Origin: an uncultured Oscillospiraceae bacterium | GTDB taxonomy: Bacteria > Bacillota > Clostridia > Oscillospirales > Acutalibacteraceae | Reading direction: 5' to 3' | Assembly (NCBI GenBank): GCA_900549755.1 | Contig: URPQ01000010.1 | Span: 1-37,140 of the forward strand | Length of the DNA stretch: 37,140 bases | Shown: one piece after another, positions 1-6,021 of the stretch | How positions within the stretch are numbered: the first letter of the stretch is position 1 | Layout of the letters: every line of letters starts with the position of its first letter | Program-made: the position numbers and the translations under genes | Notes under the pieces: model-generated | Told to the model about the DNA's origin: nothing | Database searches by the model: none | What the model saw: the letters and a program-made list of their open reading frames with translations, nothing else

Positions 1-9
1 ACCTCCTGT

Positions 10-21
10 GCAATCGTTTGC
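10..21. promoter_or_regulatory. LacI-family operator, copy 2
   Basis: This is a second exact GCAATCGTTTGC, 55 bp from the first and next to the leftward gene's Shine-Dalgarno. Two identical sites about five helical turns apart suggest cooperative or looping repression of a sugar-related or self-regulated gene to the left. That role is inferred from the operator type only. Confidence 0.6.
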
Positions 22-64
22 GGAAATAGGCGGTTAAAATGCACAGATTAAATTTTATATCTGT

Positions 65-76
65 GCAATCGTTTGC
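65..76. promoter_or_regulatory. LacI-family operator, copy 1
   Basis: GCAATCGTTTGC is a near-perfect palindrome with the GCAA..CG..TTGC layout of LacI/GalR-family operators. It sits over the predicted start site of the leftward promoter, where a bound repressor would block initiation. An extended 15-base match (TGTGCAATCGTTTGC) is repeated 55 bp away. Confidence 0.6.
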
Positions 77-80
77 ATAA

Positions 81-109
81 ATAATATCATATGATTTCTA
101 AATTGTCAA
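81..109 (-). promoter_or_regulatory. sigma-A promoter for a gene off the left edge
   Basis: On the minus strand there is TTGACA (104-109), a 17-bp spacer and TATTAT (81-86). A GGAGGT Shine-Dalgarno lies at positions 6-1 of the same strand, so a leftward gene starts just outside the window. The predicted start site near 74 falls inside the first LacI-type operator. This is a near-consensus promoter read directly from sequence; the gene it serves cannot be seen. Confidence 0.75.
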
Positions 110-168
110 CAGTTTTTATGAAGGCGTATATTTTTAGAATATATCGTTAATCATTTAAAATGGTTAAT

Positions 169-201
169 ATTTTCACAATATTTATCAAATATTGTGAAAA
201 T
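169..201. promoter_or_regulatory. 33-bp perfect palindrome upstream of truncated feoB
   Basis: The arms ATTTTCACAATATTT (169-183) and AAATATTGTGAAAAT (187-201) are perfect 15-bp inverted repeats around ATC. No T-run follows in a terminator arrangement. The right arm overlaps a weak -35-like TTGTGA (192-197) that is 16 bp from TATATT (214-219), so it may be an operator. It does not match the Fur or DtxR consensus I know. A recombination scar is the alternative. Confidence 0.45.
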
Positions 202-269
202 GAAATAATCGAATATATTTTTAAAAATAATTACCAAAATACTTGATTTAATAGAAAATGGGTGATATA

Positions 270-1127
270 ATGACAACAACATTTATACCTTGCGGTGCTA
301 AGACTCCGTTTATCGCAATGATTGCGGGCGCTATCTTCAGCAATTCCGCCTGGGTTGCAACCTCGGCTTACTTTATAGGTATGGCTGCAATAATCGTTTC
401 GGGCATTATGCTTAAGAAAACAAAGATGTTCTCAGGCGAGCCTGCCCCGTTCGTTATGGAGCTGCCGGCTTACCACTGGCCGACACTCGGCAACGTTCTC
501 CGTTCAATGTGGGAGCGCGGCTGGTCCTTCATCAAGAAGGCTGGTACAATAATCCTTCTTTCCACCATATTCGTTTGGTTCACCACCTACTTCGGCTGGG
601 CAGACGGCTCGTTCGGAATGCTCACAGAGGATCAAATAGATTCTTCCATCCTTGCCAAGATCGGCGGCGCTATCGCCTGGATATTCGCTCCTCTCGGCTG
701 GGGTAACTGGCAGGCTGCCGTTGCTTCCATTACCGGTCTTGTTGCGAAAGAAAACATCGTCGGTACTCTCGGTATACTTTACGGCGGCGGAGACGCAAGC
801 GTTTACCAGAACATCGCCGCTGCGTTCACGGGAATCACCGCGTATTCGTTCCTTGTGTTCAACCTGCTTTGCGCACCCTGCTTTGCGGCTATCGGCGCTA
901 TCAAGCGTGAAATGAACAGCCCGAAATGGACTTGGTTTGCAATCGGCTATCAGTGCGGCTTTGCTTACGTCATAGCTCTTATGATAAATCAGTTCGGCGG
1001 CTTGTTCACCGGCAATGTAAATGTTATAGGTCTTATCTTCGCGGTTGCGTTGCTTGCGCTTATAGTTTACATGCTGTTCCGTCCTTATAAAGAGGCTACA
1101 AAGCTTACTTCAAAAGTAAAAGCTTAA
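270..1127 (+). CDS. feoB: FeoB C-terminal half only (5'-truncated ferrous iron transporter)
   Basis: This 285-residue frame matches the second gate domain and C-terminal membrane region of FeoB, the GTP-driven Fe2+ importer. Recognisable parts are TTTFIPCGAKTPF at the N-terminus, EPAPFVMELPAYHWP, and TGLVAKENIVGTLG. The roughly 350-400 residues that should precede it (G domain with G1-G4 motifs, helical domain, first gate) are absent; upstream DNA is AT-rich and non-coding. ATG 270 is preferred over ATG 258 because GGTGAT lies just before it. The frame is open with no internal stop and is followed by the usual FeoB-associated small gene. It cannot hydrolyse GTP by itself, so it is either a decaying remnant or works with a GTPase encoded elsewhere. 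An assembly or rearrangement junction near 1-260 is also possible. Confidence 0.85.
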   Translation: MTTTFIPCGAKTPFIAMIAGAIFSNSAWVATSAYFIGMAAIIVSGIMLKKTKMFSGEPAPFVMELPAYHWPTLGNVLRSMWERGWSFIKKAGTIILLSTIFVWFTTYFGWADGSFGMLTEDQIDSSILAKIGGAIAWIFAPLGWGNWQAAVASITGLVAKENIVGTLGILYGGGDASVYQNIAAAFTGITAYSFLVFNLLCAPCFAAIGAIKREMNSPKWTWFAIGYQCGFAYVIALMINQFGGLFTGNVNVIGLIFAVALLALIVYMLFRPYKEATKLTSKVKA

Positions 1128-1159
1128 AAAACATCTATTCTTTGAAAGGAGTCTTCTGT

Positions 1160-1333
1160 ATGTTGTTGTGGTTAAAAGCAAATGTTGCTACCGTAATTAT
1201 ATGCCTTGTGCTTATCGCCGTTGTTGCTGCTATTATAGTAAACCTTGTGCGAAATAAGAAAAAGGGTAAATCCTCCTGCGGCTGCAATTGCGCCCACTGT
1301 GCTATGGCGGGCTCCTGCCATAAAGGTAAATAA
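1160..1333 (+). CDS. FeoB-associated Cys-rich membrane protein
   Basis: This is a 57-residue protein with one membrane helix (about residues 9-30), a basic stretch RNKKKGK, and a Cys cluster at residues 40, 42, 44, 47 and 53 (SSCGCNCAHCAMAGSC). The layout is that of the small FeoB-associated Cys-rich proteins found directly downstream of feoB in many Firmicutes. They probably handle Fe2+ or act like FeoC; the biochemistry is not settled. The start at 1160 is set by AAGGAG at 1146-1151; an earlier in-frame TTG at 1142 lacks a ribosome-binding site. It follows feoB by 32 bp in the same operon and precedes a strong terminator. Confidence 0.85.
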   Translation: MLLWLKANVATVIICLVLIAVVAAIIVNLVRNKKKGKSSCGCNCAHCAMAGSCHKGK

Positions 1334-1343
1334 TTATAGCAAA

Positions 1344-1380
1344 ACACAACCCCTCAGTGTTGCACACTGAGGGGTTGTGT
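1344..1380 (+). terminator. Palindromic terminator, copy 1
   Basis: The 17-bp perfect arms ACACAACCCCTCAGTGT and its complement surround a TGC loop 10 bp after the feo operon. There is no long T-run, but the arm ends in TTGTGT. The identical 37-bp sequence recurs at 1613-1649. Confidence 0.6.
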
Positions 1381-1612
1381 GAGCGTGTCGAAAAAGTCGA
1401 CACGCTCTTGGACGGGAATGCCGCTCGCTCGAAAATCAAAGATTTTCGGACTGCACTCTATCCCCGCCAATACCACCCCAGTGCCCTTGAAAAACCGCTT
1501 ATTCAGCGGTTTTTCGCTTATAATGTGTTTTTCCGCCGCGCATGTCAGCGGAAAAACGAAAGATGCGGCGTGAACGCCGCAAAAATAAAATTTTAGGTTT
1601 ATCGACAGACTG

Positions 1613-1649
1613 ACACAACCCCTCAGTGTTGCACACTGAGGGGTTGTGT
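1613..1649. terminator. Palindromic terminator, copy 2 (bidirectional)
   Basis: This is an exact second copy of the 17-bp-arm palindrome. It lies 12 bp beyond the stop codon of the leftward CPBP gene, so it can end that transcript as well as rightward readthrough from the feo operon. Confidence 0.55.
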
Positions 1650-1661
1650 TATCTTAAGGAA

Positions 1662-2456
1662 TTATATTTTTTTCCGTTTTCTCAGCTTTACAATAAAGTA
1701 CACGCAAATTGCCAGTTGAGCTATCAGCATAATAATGCTGCCTTCAAGCCTTACGCTGCCGCCCGAAAGAATTTTATTACCGCTGAAGGTGAATTTAAGC
1801 AGATACGGATTTTCGGCATAAAGCGAAAGGCTGCCGAGCACAAGCGAGCTTACGGCGTTATATGCGAAATGTGCCGTTACCGGAGCTAAAAGCGAATACG
1901 AGTACTCCGCAAGCAGGCATAAAATAAAATTATTAAGCAGCATATTTGCCGGGTAGATAATTCCGTGTTTGAATATACCGGGATTCAGCGATATATAAAG
2001 CAGCGTTATTACAACCGCAACCGCCGCAAACCCGTAATACCGCCTGTATAGCCTGAAAAGATAGCCGCGCAGCAAAAGCTCGGTTGCAAGCACGTTAAGA
2101 AAAATTGCCGCCAGCCAGATAAGCGTGTGCCCCGGGCGGTTTATTCCGGAAAATTTCATTTTCCTTATAAGCATAAGCACAAGCACCGTAAACGCCGACG
2201 GCACAAGTCCGGTAATAAGACCTATACTGTAATGCCTCAGCTTATTTGAGGTGTTGAATATTTTAAGCCGATTACGTTCCACCACCCTTTTAAATATAAA
2301 GGTGAACACTATCATAACCGCCAAAAAAATACCCTCGCGCCACAGGCTTTGCATTGCGGCGTTTTTAGCCCTTATTGTGGGCAGATAGTAGGCAATAACT
2401 ATTGAAAGGTCAAAGAAGAAAAGCGTTTTATAAATATTTACAATCAGATTTTTCAC
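1662..2456 (-). CDS. CPBP-family membrane protease-like protein with an incomplete motif
   Basis: This 264-residue protein has about seven or eight hydrophobic segments and the arrangement of CPBP (CAAX protease and bacteriocin-processing, Abi) proteins. Motif 1, normally EExxxR, reads T125-E126-LLL-R130 followed by G. A later His (IFKHG, H164) and HFAYNA (HxxxN-like) correspond to motifs 2 and 3. The first motif 1 glutamate is a threonine, so peptidase activity is uncertain. It starts at GTG behind AGAGAGG (spacing about 9). It is a single-gene unit between terminators. Members act in bacteriocin self-immunity or prenyl-protein processing; no bacteriocin gene is visible nearby, so no role is assigned. 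Confidence 0.65.
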   Translation of the reverse strand: MKNLIVNIYKTLFFFDLSIVIAYYLPTIRAKNAAMQSLWREGIFLAVMIVFTFIFKRVVERNRLKIFNTSNKLRHYSIGLITGLVPSAFTVLVLMLIRKMKFSGINRPGHTLIWLAAIFLNVLATELLLRGYLFRLYRRYYGFAAVAVVITLLYISLNPGIFKHGIIYPANMLLNNFILCLLAEYSYSLLAPVTAHFAYNAVSSLVLGSLSLYAENPYLLKFTFSGNKILSGGSVRLEGSIIMLIAQLAICVYFIVKLRKRKKI

Positions 2457-2530
2457 AAAATTTAGCCTCTCTGTCAGTTTTTAACTTGATTATACACTAA
2501 CCCGGCTGCACATTCAAGGTGTAATATTAA

Positions 2531-2571
2531 AAAAACTCCGCAAACAACTTTCCCGCCTGCGGAGTTTTTTA
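2531..2571 (-). terminator. Rho-independent terminator of brnQ
   Basis: AAAAAACTCCGCA and TGCGGAGTTTTTT form a long stem around a 15-base loop, three bases after the brnQ stop. Read leftward it ends in a run of seven T. Confidence 0.85.
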
Positions 2572-2573
2572 TA

Positions 2574-3926
2574 TTATTTTCTTCTTTTTATCAGGTGAAT
2601 TATAATGCCCACACAAAAGCCTGCAAGCGCCGGCAGCAGCCAACCTAGGTTTTTATCAAACAGGGGCAGATAATCTGACGCCAGCCTTACCGAAACATCC
2701 AGCCTTAAGGTCTTCTGTAAAAATTCAGGCAGGGTTTTAAAGCAATCAAAAATTGCCGCCGCCCAGGTGCCTATCATAACGCATATGTAAACGGCTCTGT
2801 CGTGCTTGAAAAATTTACCGATGAACGCCAATATTATAAGCGCTATTGCGGGCGGGTAAATAAGCATAAGCATAGGAACAGAGTATTCTATTATGGCGCT
2901 TAAGCCCACATTTGAAACCGCAAAGGAAAATACGGTGAATAAAATTGCCCAGGTTTTATAGGAAACCTTGCCGTTTGTCATTTTAACAAATGTTTCAGAG
3001 CAGGAGGTTACAAGCCCTATTGAGGTTTTAAGGCAGGCAAAGGTTATGGTTACGGCAAGAATAATGTTTCCCGCGCCGCCCAAATAATGCCCTGCAATTT
3101 GGGTCAGGGCAATGCCACCGTTTTCCGATATTTCAAAAAGCCCGCGTGACTGCGCGCCCATAAGAATGGTGAAAACATAAATTACCGCCATTAAAATGCC
3201 CGTAAGCACGCCCGAGCCCAGAACATCGCGGGCAACCGCGTTATCATCTTCAACTCCCATACGGCGTATAACGTCAATTACAACTATACCGAACGCAAGA
3301 CCGGCTATTGCGTCCATAGTGCCGTAGCCTTCTATAAAGGATGAGAAAAACGCACCGCTTTTGTAGCCCTCGGCAGGTTCAATTTCCGAAACGGACGCCC
3401 CGGGCGATAAAAGCGCGGCAAATACCAATACAGCAAGAAAAATAAGAAATATGGGATTTATAATTTTGCCTATCCAAAGGGTTATTTTGCCGGGGCGAAG
3501 CGAAAAAAAGAGAACCAGCGCAAAAAACACCACCGAGAAAATAAGCAGGGCGAGCCACTCCATTGAGCTGTTTTTAAGCATTGGCGTAACGCCTGTTGTG
3601 AAGGACACGGTAGCGCACCTCGGAATAGCGAAAAGCGGCCCTATTGTAAGGTATAAAATACAGGTGAAGAATATTCCGTAGCCCTTGCCCACCTTTGAGG
3701 ACAGGGTCTGCAAGCCGTCAGAGTGGGTTATGCCTATTGCGGCGACACCCAAAATCGGAATACCCACTGCGGTAATTATAAATCCTATCATAGCGGGAAT
3801 AACATTTTCCCCCGCCATTTGCCCTAAGTGAACAGGGAAAATCAGATTCCCCGCGCCGAAAAACATTCCGAAAAGCGTTCCGGCAACAAGAATTTTTTGT
3901 TTTAATGTCAGTTTATTTATGTTCAT
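2574..3926 (-). CDS. brnQ: Branched-chain amino acid transport system II carrier protein
   Basis: This 450-residue polytopic protein (about 12 membrane segments) is of the BrnQ/LIV-II family, which imports leucine, isoleucine and valine with Na+ or H+. It opens with MNINKLTLKQKILVAG followed by FGMFFGAGNLIFP, the family's N-terminal signature, and its length is normal. The start at 3926 is chosen because the family begins there and a TGAGGTGT Shine-Dalgarno sits at 3936-3943; the longer frame to 4028 would run through the promoter. It is divergent from a LysR regulator, which probably controls it. Confidence 0.92.
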   Translation of the reverse strand: MNINKLTLKQKILVAGTLFGMFFGAGNLIFPVHLGQMAGENVIPAMIGFIITAVGIPILGVAAIGITHSDGLQTLSSKVGKGYGIFFTCILYLTIGPLFAIPRCATVSFTTGVTPMLKNSSMEWLALLIFSVVFFALVLFFSLRPGKITLWIGKIINPIFLIFLAVLVFAALLSPGASVSEIEPAEGYKSGAFFSSFIEGYGTMDAIAGLAFGIVVIDVIRRMGVEDDNAVARDVLGSGVLTGILMAVIYVFTILMGAQSRGLFEISENGGIALTQIAGHYLGGAGNIILAVTITFACLKTSIGLVTSCSETFVKMTNGKVSYKTWAILFTVFSFAVSNVGLSAIIEYSVPMLMLIYPPAIALIILAFIGKFFKHDRAVYICVMIGTWAAAIFDCFKTLPEFLQKTLRLDVSVRLASDYLPLFDKNLGWLLPALAGFCVGIIIHLIKRRK

Positions 3927-3948
3927 TAAGTAAAACACCTCAATTGGT

Positions 3949-3977
3949 ATTTTACTATAAATGTTGAAAAATGTAAA
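3949..3977 (-). promoter_or_regulatory. brnQ promoter
   Basis: On the minus strand there is TTTACA (3972-3977), a 17-bp spacer and TAAAAT (3949-3954). The promoter overlaps the -35 and spacer of the divergent LysR promoter, so one bound regulator could affect both. Confidence 0.65.
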
Positions 3978-3992
3978 ACAATCTGTTATAAT
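3964..3992 (+). promoter_or_regulatory. LysR gene promoter
   Basis: TTGAAA (3964-3969), a 17-bp spacer and TATAAT (3987-3992), with a leader of about 30 nt to the ATG. It is interleaved with the brnQ promoter. Confidence 0.7.
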
Positions 3993-4029
3993 AGTTATAT
4001 GACAATTTGTAATACACAGAGGTAACAAT

Positions 4030-4905
4030 ATGGACGGAAAAAAGCTTGAAATACTTATGACGGCGGTGGATCTCGGCAGTCTTTCAAAGGCGGCGGAGGT
4101 GGTGGGCTACACCCAATCGGGGCTTACACACCTTTTTGACAGCCTTGAGCGCGATATAGGGCTTACGCTGATACAGCGCGACCACAGCGGAATTTCACTT
4201 ACCGCCGCGGGGAAAGAGCTTATGCCCTATATAAGGGAATTTTTGCGGGCAAACGCCAACCTTGAAAACCGCATTTCCGCCATAACCGAAAAAAAGAATG
4301 AAACCATACGCGTGGCGGCATATGCCAGCATTGCAATGCACTGGATGCCCGAAATTCTCTACCGTTTTCGCAGGGTACGCCCCGATATTAACGTTGATCT
4401 CAGAATGGTGGATAATGCAATTGAGCCGTTTGAGCTGCTGGAGGAAGGAAAAACCGACGTTATTTTTGCCGCTAAGGAAAGGGCTGCGGGCTGTGACTGG
4501 ACGCCGCTTTACAACGATATAATGTATGCCGTTCTGCCGCCGGATTATCCTGTTTCTGGCAGCAATGAATTTCCTATTAAAAATTTTGAGGGCAAGGAAT
4601 TTATAATGCCCTACGGCAAATTTGATATAGATGTAAACCGCGAGTTTTACAATAACGGCGTAAAGCCGAACATACGCCCCGCGCACGTTGACGATGAAAC
4701 GGTAATACGAATGGTGAGCAAGGGGCTTGGAATAACAATGATGAGCGAAATGATGATTCGCGGCAGGACCAACGGCGTAAAAACCGTTAAGGTCACACCG
4801 GAGGTCGGCAGAGAACTTGGCATGGGAATGAACAGCGGCAACCGTATGCCGGACGGCACCGCGCAGCTTAAAGAATGTGTGCTTGCTTTTTTAGGCGAAA
4901 AATAA
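4030..4905 (+). CDS. LysR-family transcriptional regulator
   Basis: A 291-residue LysR-type regulator of normal length. The N-terminal winged HTH is clear (LGSLSKAAEVVGYTQSGLTH, residues 15-34, then LERDIGLTLIQRDHSG). The C-terminal effector-binding domain begins near residue 90, with RFRRVRPDINVDLRM as the usual first beta-alpha unit. The start is supported by AGAGGT 7 bp upstream. Divergent placement against brnQ with interleaved promoters suggests it controls branched-chain amino acid uptake; the ligand is unknown. Confidence 0.88.
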   Translation: MDGKKLEILMTAVDLGSLSKAAEVVGYTQSGLTHLFDSLERDIGLTLIQRDHSGISLTAAGKELMPYIREFLRANANLENRISAITEKKNETIRVAAYASIAMHWMPEILYRFRRVRPDINVDLRMVDNAIEPFELLEEGKTDVIFAAKERAAGCDWTPLYNDIMYAVLPPDYPVSGSNEFPIKNFEGKEFIMPYGKFDIDVNREFYNNGVKPNIRPAHVDDETVIRMVSKGLGITMMSEMMIRGRTNGVKTVKVTPEVGRELGMGMNSGNRMPDGTAQLKECVLAFLGEK

Positions 4906-4931
4906 TTCAGGCACGCAAGGAAAAACGCCTA

Positions 4932-4960
4932 TTGTTATTTATGCCGCGTTTTGGTATAAT
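4932..4960 (+). promoter_or_regulatory. gtrA-like gene promoter
   Basis: TTGTTA (4932-4937), a 17-bp spacer and TATAAT (4955-4960), 49 bp ahead of the TTG start. Confidence 0.65.
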
Positions 4961-5009
4961 TAGGCATACTCAGCAATAAAACACTATACCGCCCCGAGGT
5001 GAAAAAAGC

Positions 5010-5429
5010 TTGAAATTTTTAAAACGTTTAAAAGCTATGTTTCTTAACAAGAAATTTATAGGCTTCTGCGCTATAGGGATAATAAATACATTTAATACCG
5101 CTTTTTTCTCCTGGCTTGCTCATTTTAAAATTCAAGAGAATATTTCCGCGCATATCGGCTTTTTTATATCGCTCACAATAAACTATATTCTTAACAGCCT
5201 TATTGTTTTTAAAAGCCGTTTAAGCCTGAAAAAATACCTGCGTTTCCTTATTTCCTATATACCCAACCTAATTATATATACACTGGTTTCATTTATAACA
5301 ATAAACCTGTGGCAGCTCGACCAGTTCTGGGCAACCGTGCTGGCTACCGCTGCGGGCGGACCGATAACATTCGTTATAATTAAAATTTACGCCTTTGGAA
5401 ACAGAATTAAGGAAAAGGACGATATTTGA
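5010..5429 (+). CDS. GtrA-family membrane protein
   Basis: This 139-residue protein has four membrane helices and the GtrA/DPMS-like pattern: KFIGFCAIGIINTFNT, INYILNSLIVFKS, and a final helix ending in KIYAFGN. GtrA proteins are thought to flip or present polyprenyl-phosphate-linked sugars during cell-surface glycosylation. The TTG start follows GAGGTG at 4996-5001 with 8-bp spacing. It forms a single-gene unit with its own promoter and terminator. No glycosyltransferase partner is adjacent. Confidence 0.82.
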   Translation: MKFLKRLKAMFLNKKFIGFCAIGIINTFNTAFFSWLAHFKIQENISAHIGFFISLTINYILNSLIVFKSRLSLKKYLRFLISYIPNLIIYTLVSFITINLWQLDQFWATVLATAAGGPITFVIIKIYAFGNRIKEKDDI

Positions 5430-5442
5430 GCGTTTACAGCAA

Positions 5443-5481
5443 AACAGCCGCGGTGTTCTGCCGCGGCTGTTAGATTTTTTT
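5443..5481 (+). terminator. Rho-independent terminator of gtrA-like gene
   Basis: AACAGCCGCGG and CCGCGGCTGTT pair perfectly around a 7-base loop and are followed by AGA and a run of T. The left side also has an A-rich flank, so it may serve the leftward remnant too. Confidence 0.85.
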
Positions 5482-5487
5482 ACTTAT

Positions 5488-5873
5488 TCAATTTTGGAAA
5501 GCTCTGTAATTTAACCCTATATACTTAACCCTTGAACGGTTTATTTTAATATTAACTGAATTTGTGCTAATGCCCTTTGGCATATCAAGAACAATCAAAT
5601 ATCGCGAAATTTATGTATCTGAGCTAACCGAGCCGTTTAATAAATAGTACATTGGTATCACCCGTATTGATTTATTTGTGCTGTGATTTCCTCACAATCA
5701 TTTTAATCACCTTTTCGGGTTATCTATTAAAAAATCATTTAGATTTTATTATCATTTCAGTGCCGCCTGCCGCGACTGCCCTTTTATTACTTCATTGGAT
5801 TCACCACTTTCATTTTATTTTAAAAGTAAGCCGGTGGAACTTCCTCTCTCATCCTTGTTTTCATCTCCTTTCC
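5488..5873 (-). pseudogene. Decayed leftward gene of unknown family
   Basis: A consensus promoter (5888-5916) and a GGAAAGGAG ribosome-binding site (5865-5873) lead into a short frame starting MREEVPPAYF (ATG at 5852) that stops after ten codons. Further left, stops occur in all three frames. The last 40 codons before TGA at 5488 read as plausible protein (VLDMPKGISTNSVNIKIN near the middle, NYRAFQN at the end). I infer a gene broken by several stops or frameshifts. I do not recognise the family. Alternatives are a short leader peptide or a non-coding RNA. Apart from promoters, I see nothing else in this 590-bp gap. Confidence 0.35.
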
Positions 5874-5887
5874 TTTTGTCTGGTTTT

Positions 5888-5916
5888 ATTATAAAGCATA
5901 ATTTATAGTTTGTCAA
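5888..5916 (-). promoter_or_regulatory. Perfect-consensus sigma-A promoter facing a decayed gene
   Basis: On the minus strand there is TTGACA (5911-5916), exactly 17 bp, then TATAAT (5888-5893), followed about 15 bp later by GGAAAGGAG. This is among the best promoters in the window but has no intact gene. Confidence 0.75.
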
Positions 5917-5961
5917 GTGCTTTTTGATAACTTTTAGTTAAATTAACAATTTGTTCAAAAC

Positions 5962-5990
5962 TTTACAATATTTGAAATATATGTTAAAAT
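5962..5990 (+). promoter_or_regulatory. ABC exporter promoter
   Basis: TTTACA (5962-5967), a 17-bp spacer and TAAAAT (5985-5990). The start site near 5997 leaves about a 25-nt leader to the chosen ATG at 6022. Confidence 0.6.
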
Positions 5991-6021
5991 ATAAATATAT
6001 ATGTTGCAAGGAGAAATGCTT

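Larger units (their letters stand above)
1344..1649. repeat. 306-bp hairpin cluster flanked by identical 37-bp palindromes
   Basis: Between two exact 37-bp palindromes lie five further stem-loops: GAGCGTGTCGA (1381-1407), CGAAAATC (1430-1448), AAAAACCGCT (1490-1514), TTTTTCCGC (1528-1556) and GCGGCG (1565-1580). Nearly all of the interval can pair with itself and there is no credible gene. It may be a MITE-like or REP-like element, or a structured RNA, inserted at or duplicating the feo terminator. This interval is the whole gap between the feo operon and the CPBP gene. Confidence 0.6.

Noticed and set aside
243..271. TTGATT-17-TATAAT promoter-like sequence before feoB
   Set aside because: The -10 overlaps the chosen ATG at 270, so transcription would begin inside the gene; it looks coincidental.
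1344..1649. CRISPR-like array from the repeated 37-mer
   Set aside because: There are only two copies, each a perfect palindrome, separated by 232 bp of hairpins with no further spacers and no cas genes.
3927..4028. N-terminal extension of brnQ to position 4028
   Set aside because: The extra 34 residues do not match the family, and the stretch contains both divergent promoters and the brnQ ribosome site.
5652..5894. 80-codon hydrophobic rightward frame in the 5.4-6.0 kb gap
   Set aside because: It has no ribosome-binding site or promoter, looks like low-complexity hydrophobic translation of AT-rich DNA, and lies antisense to a consensus promoter and ribosome site.
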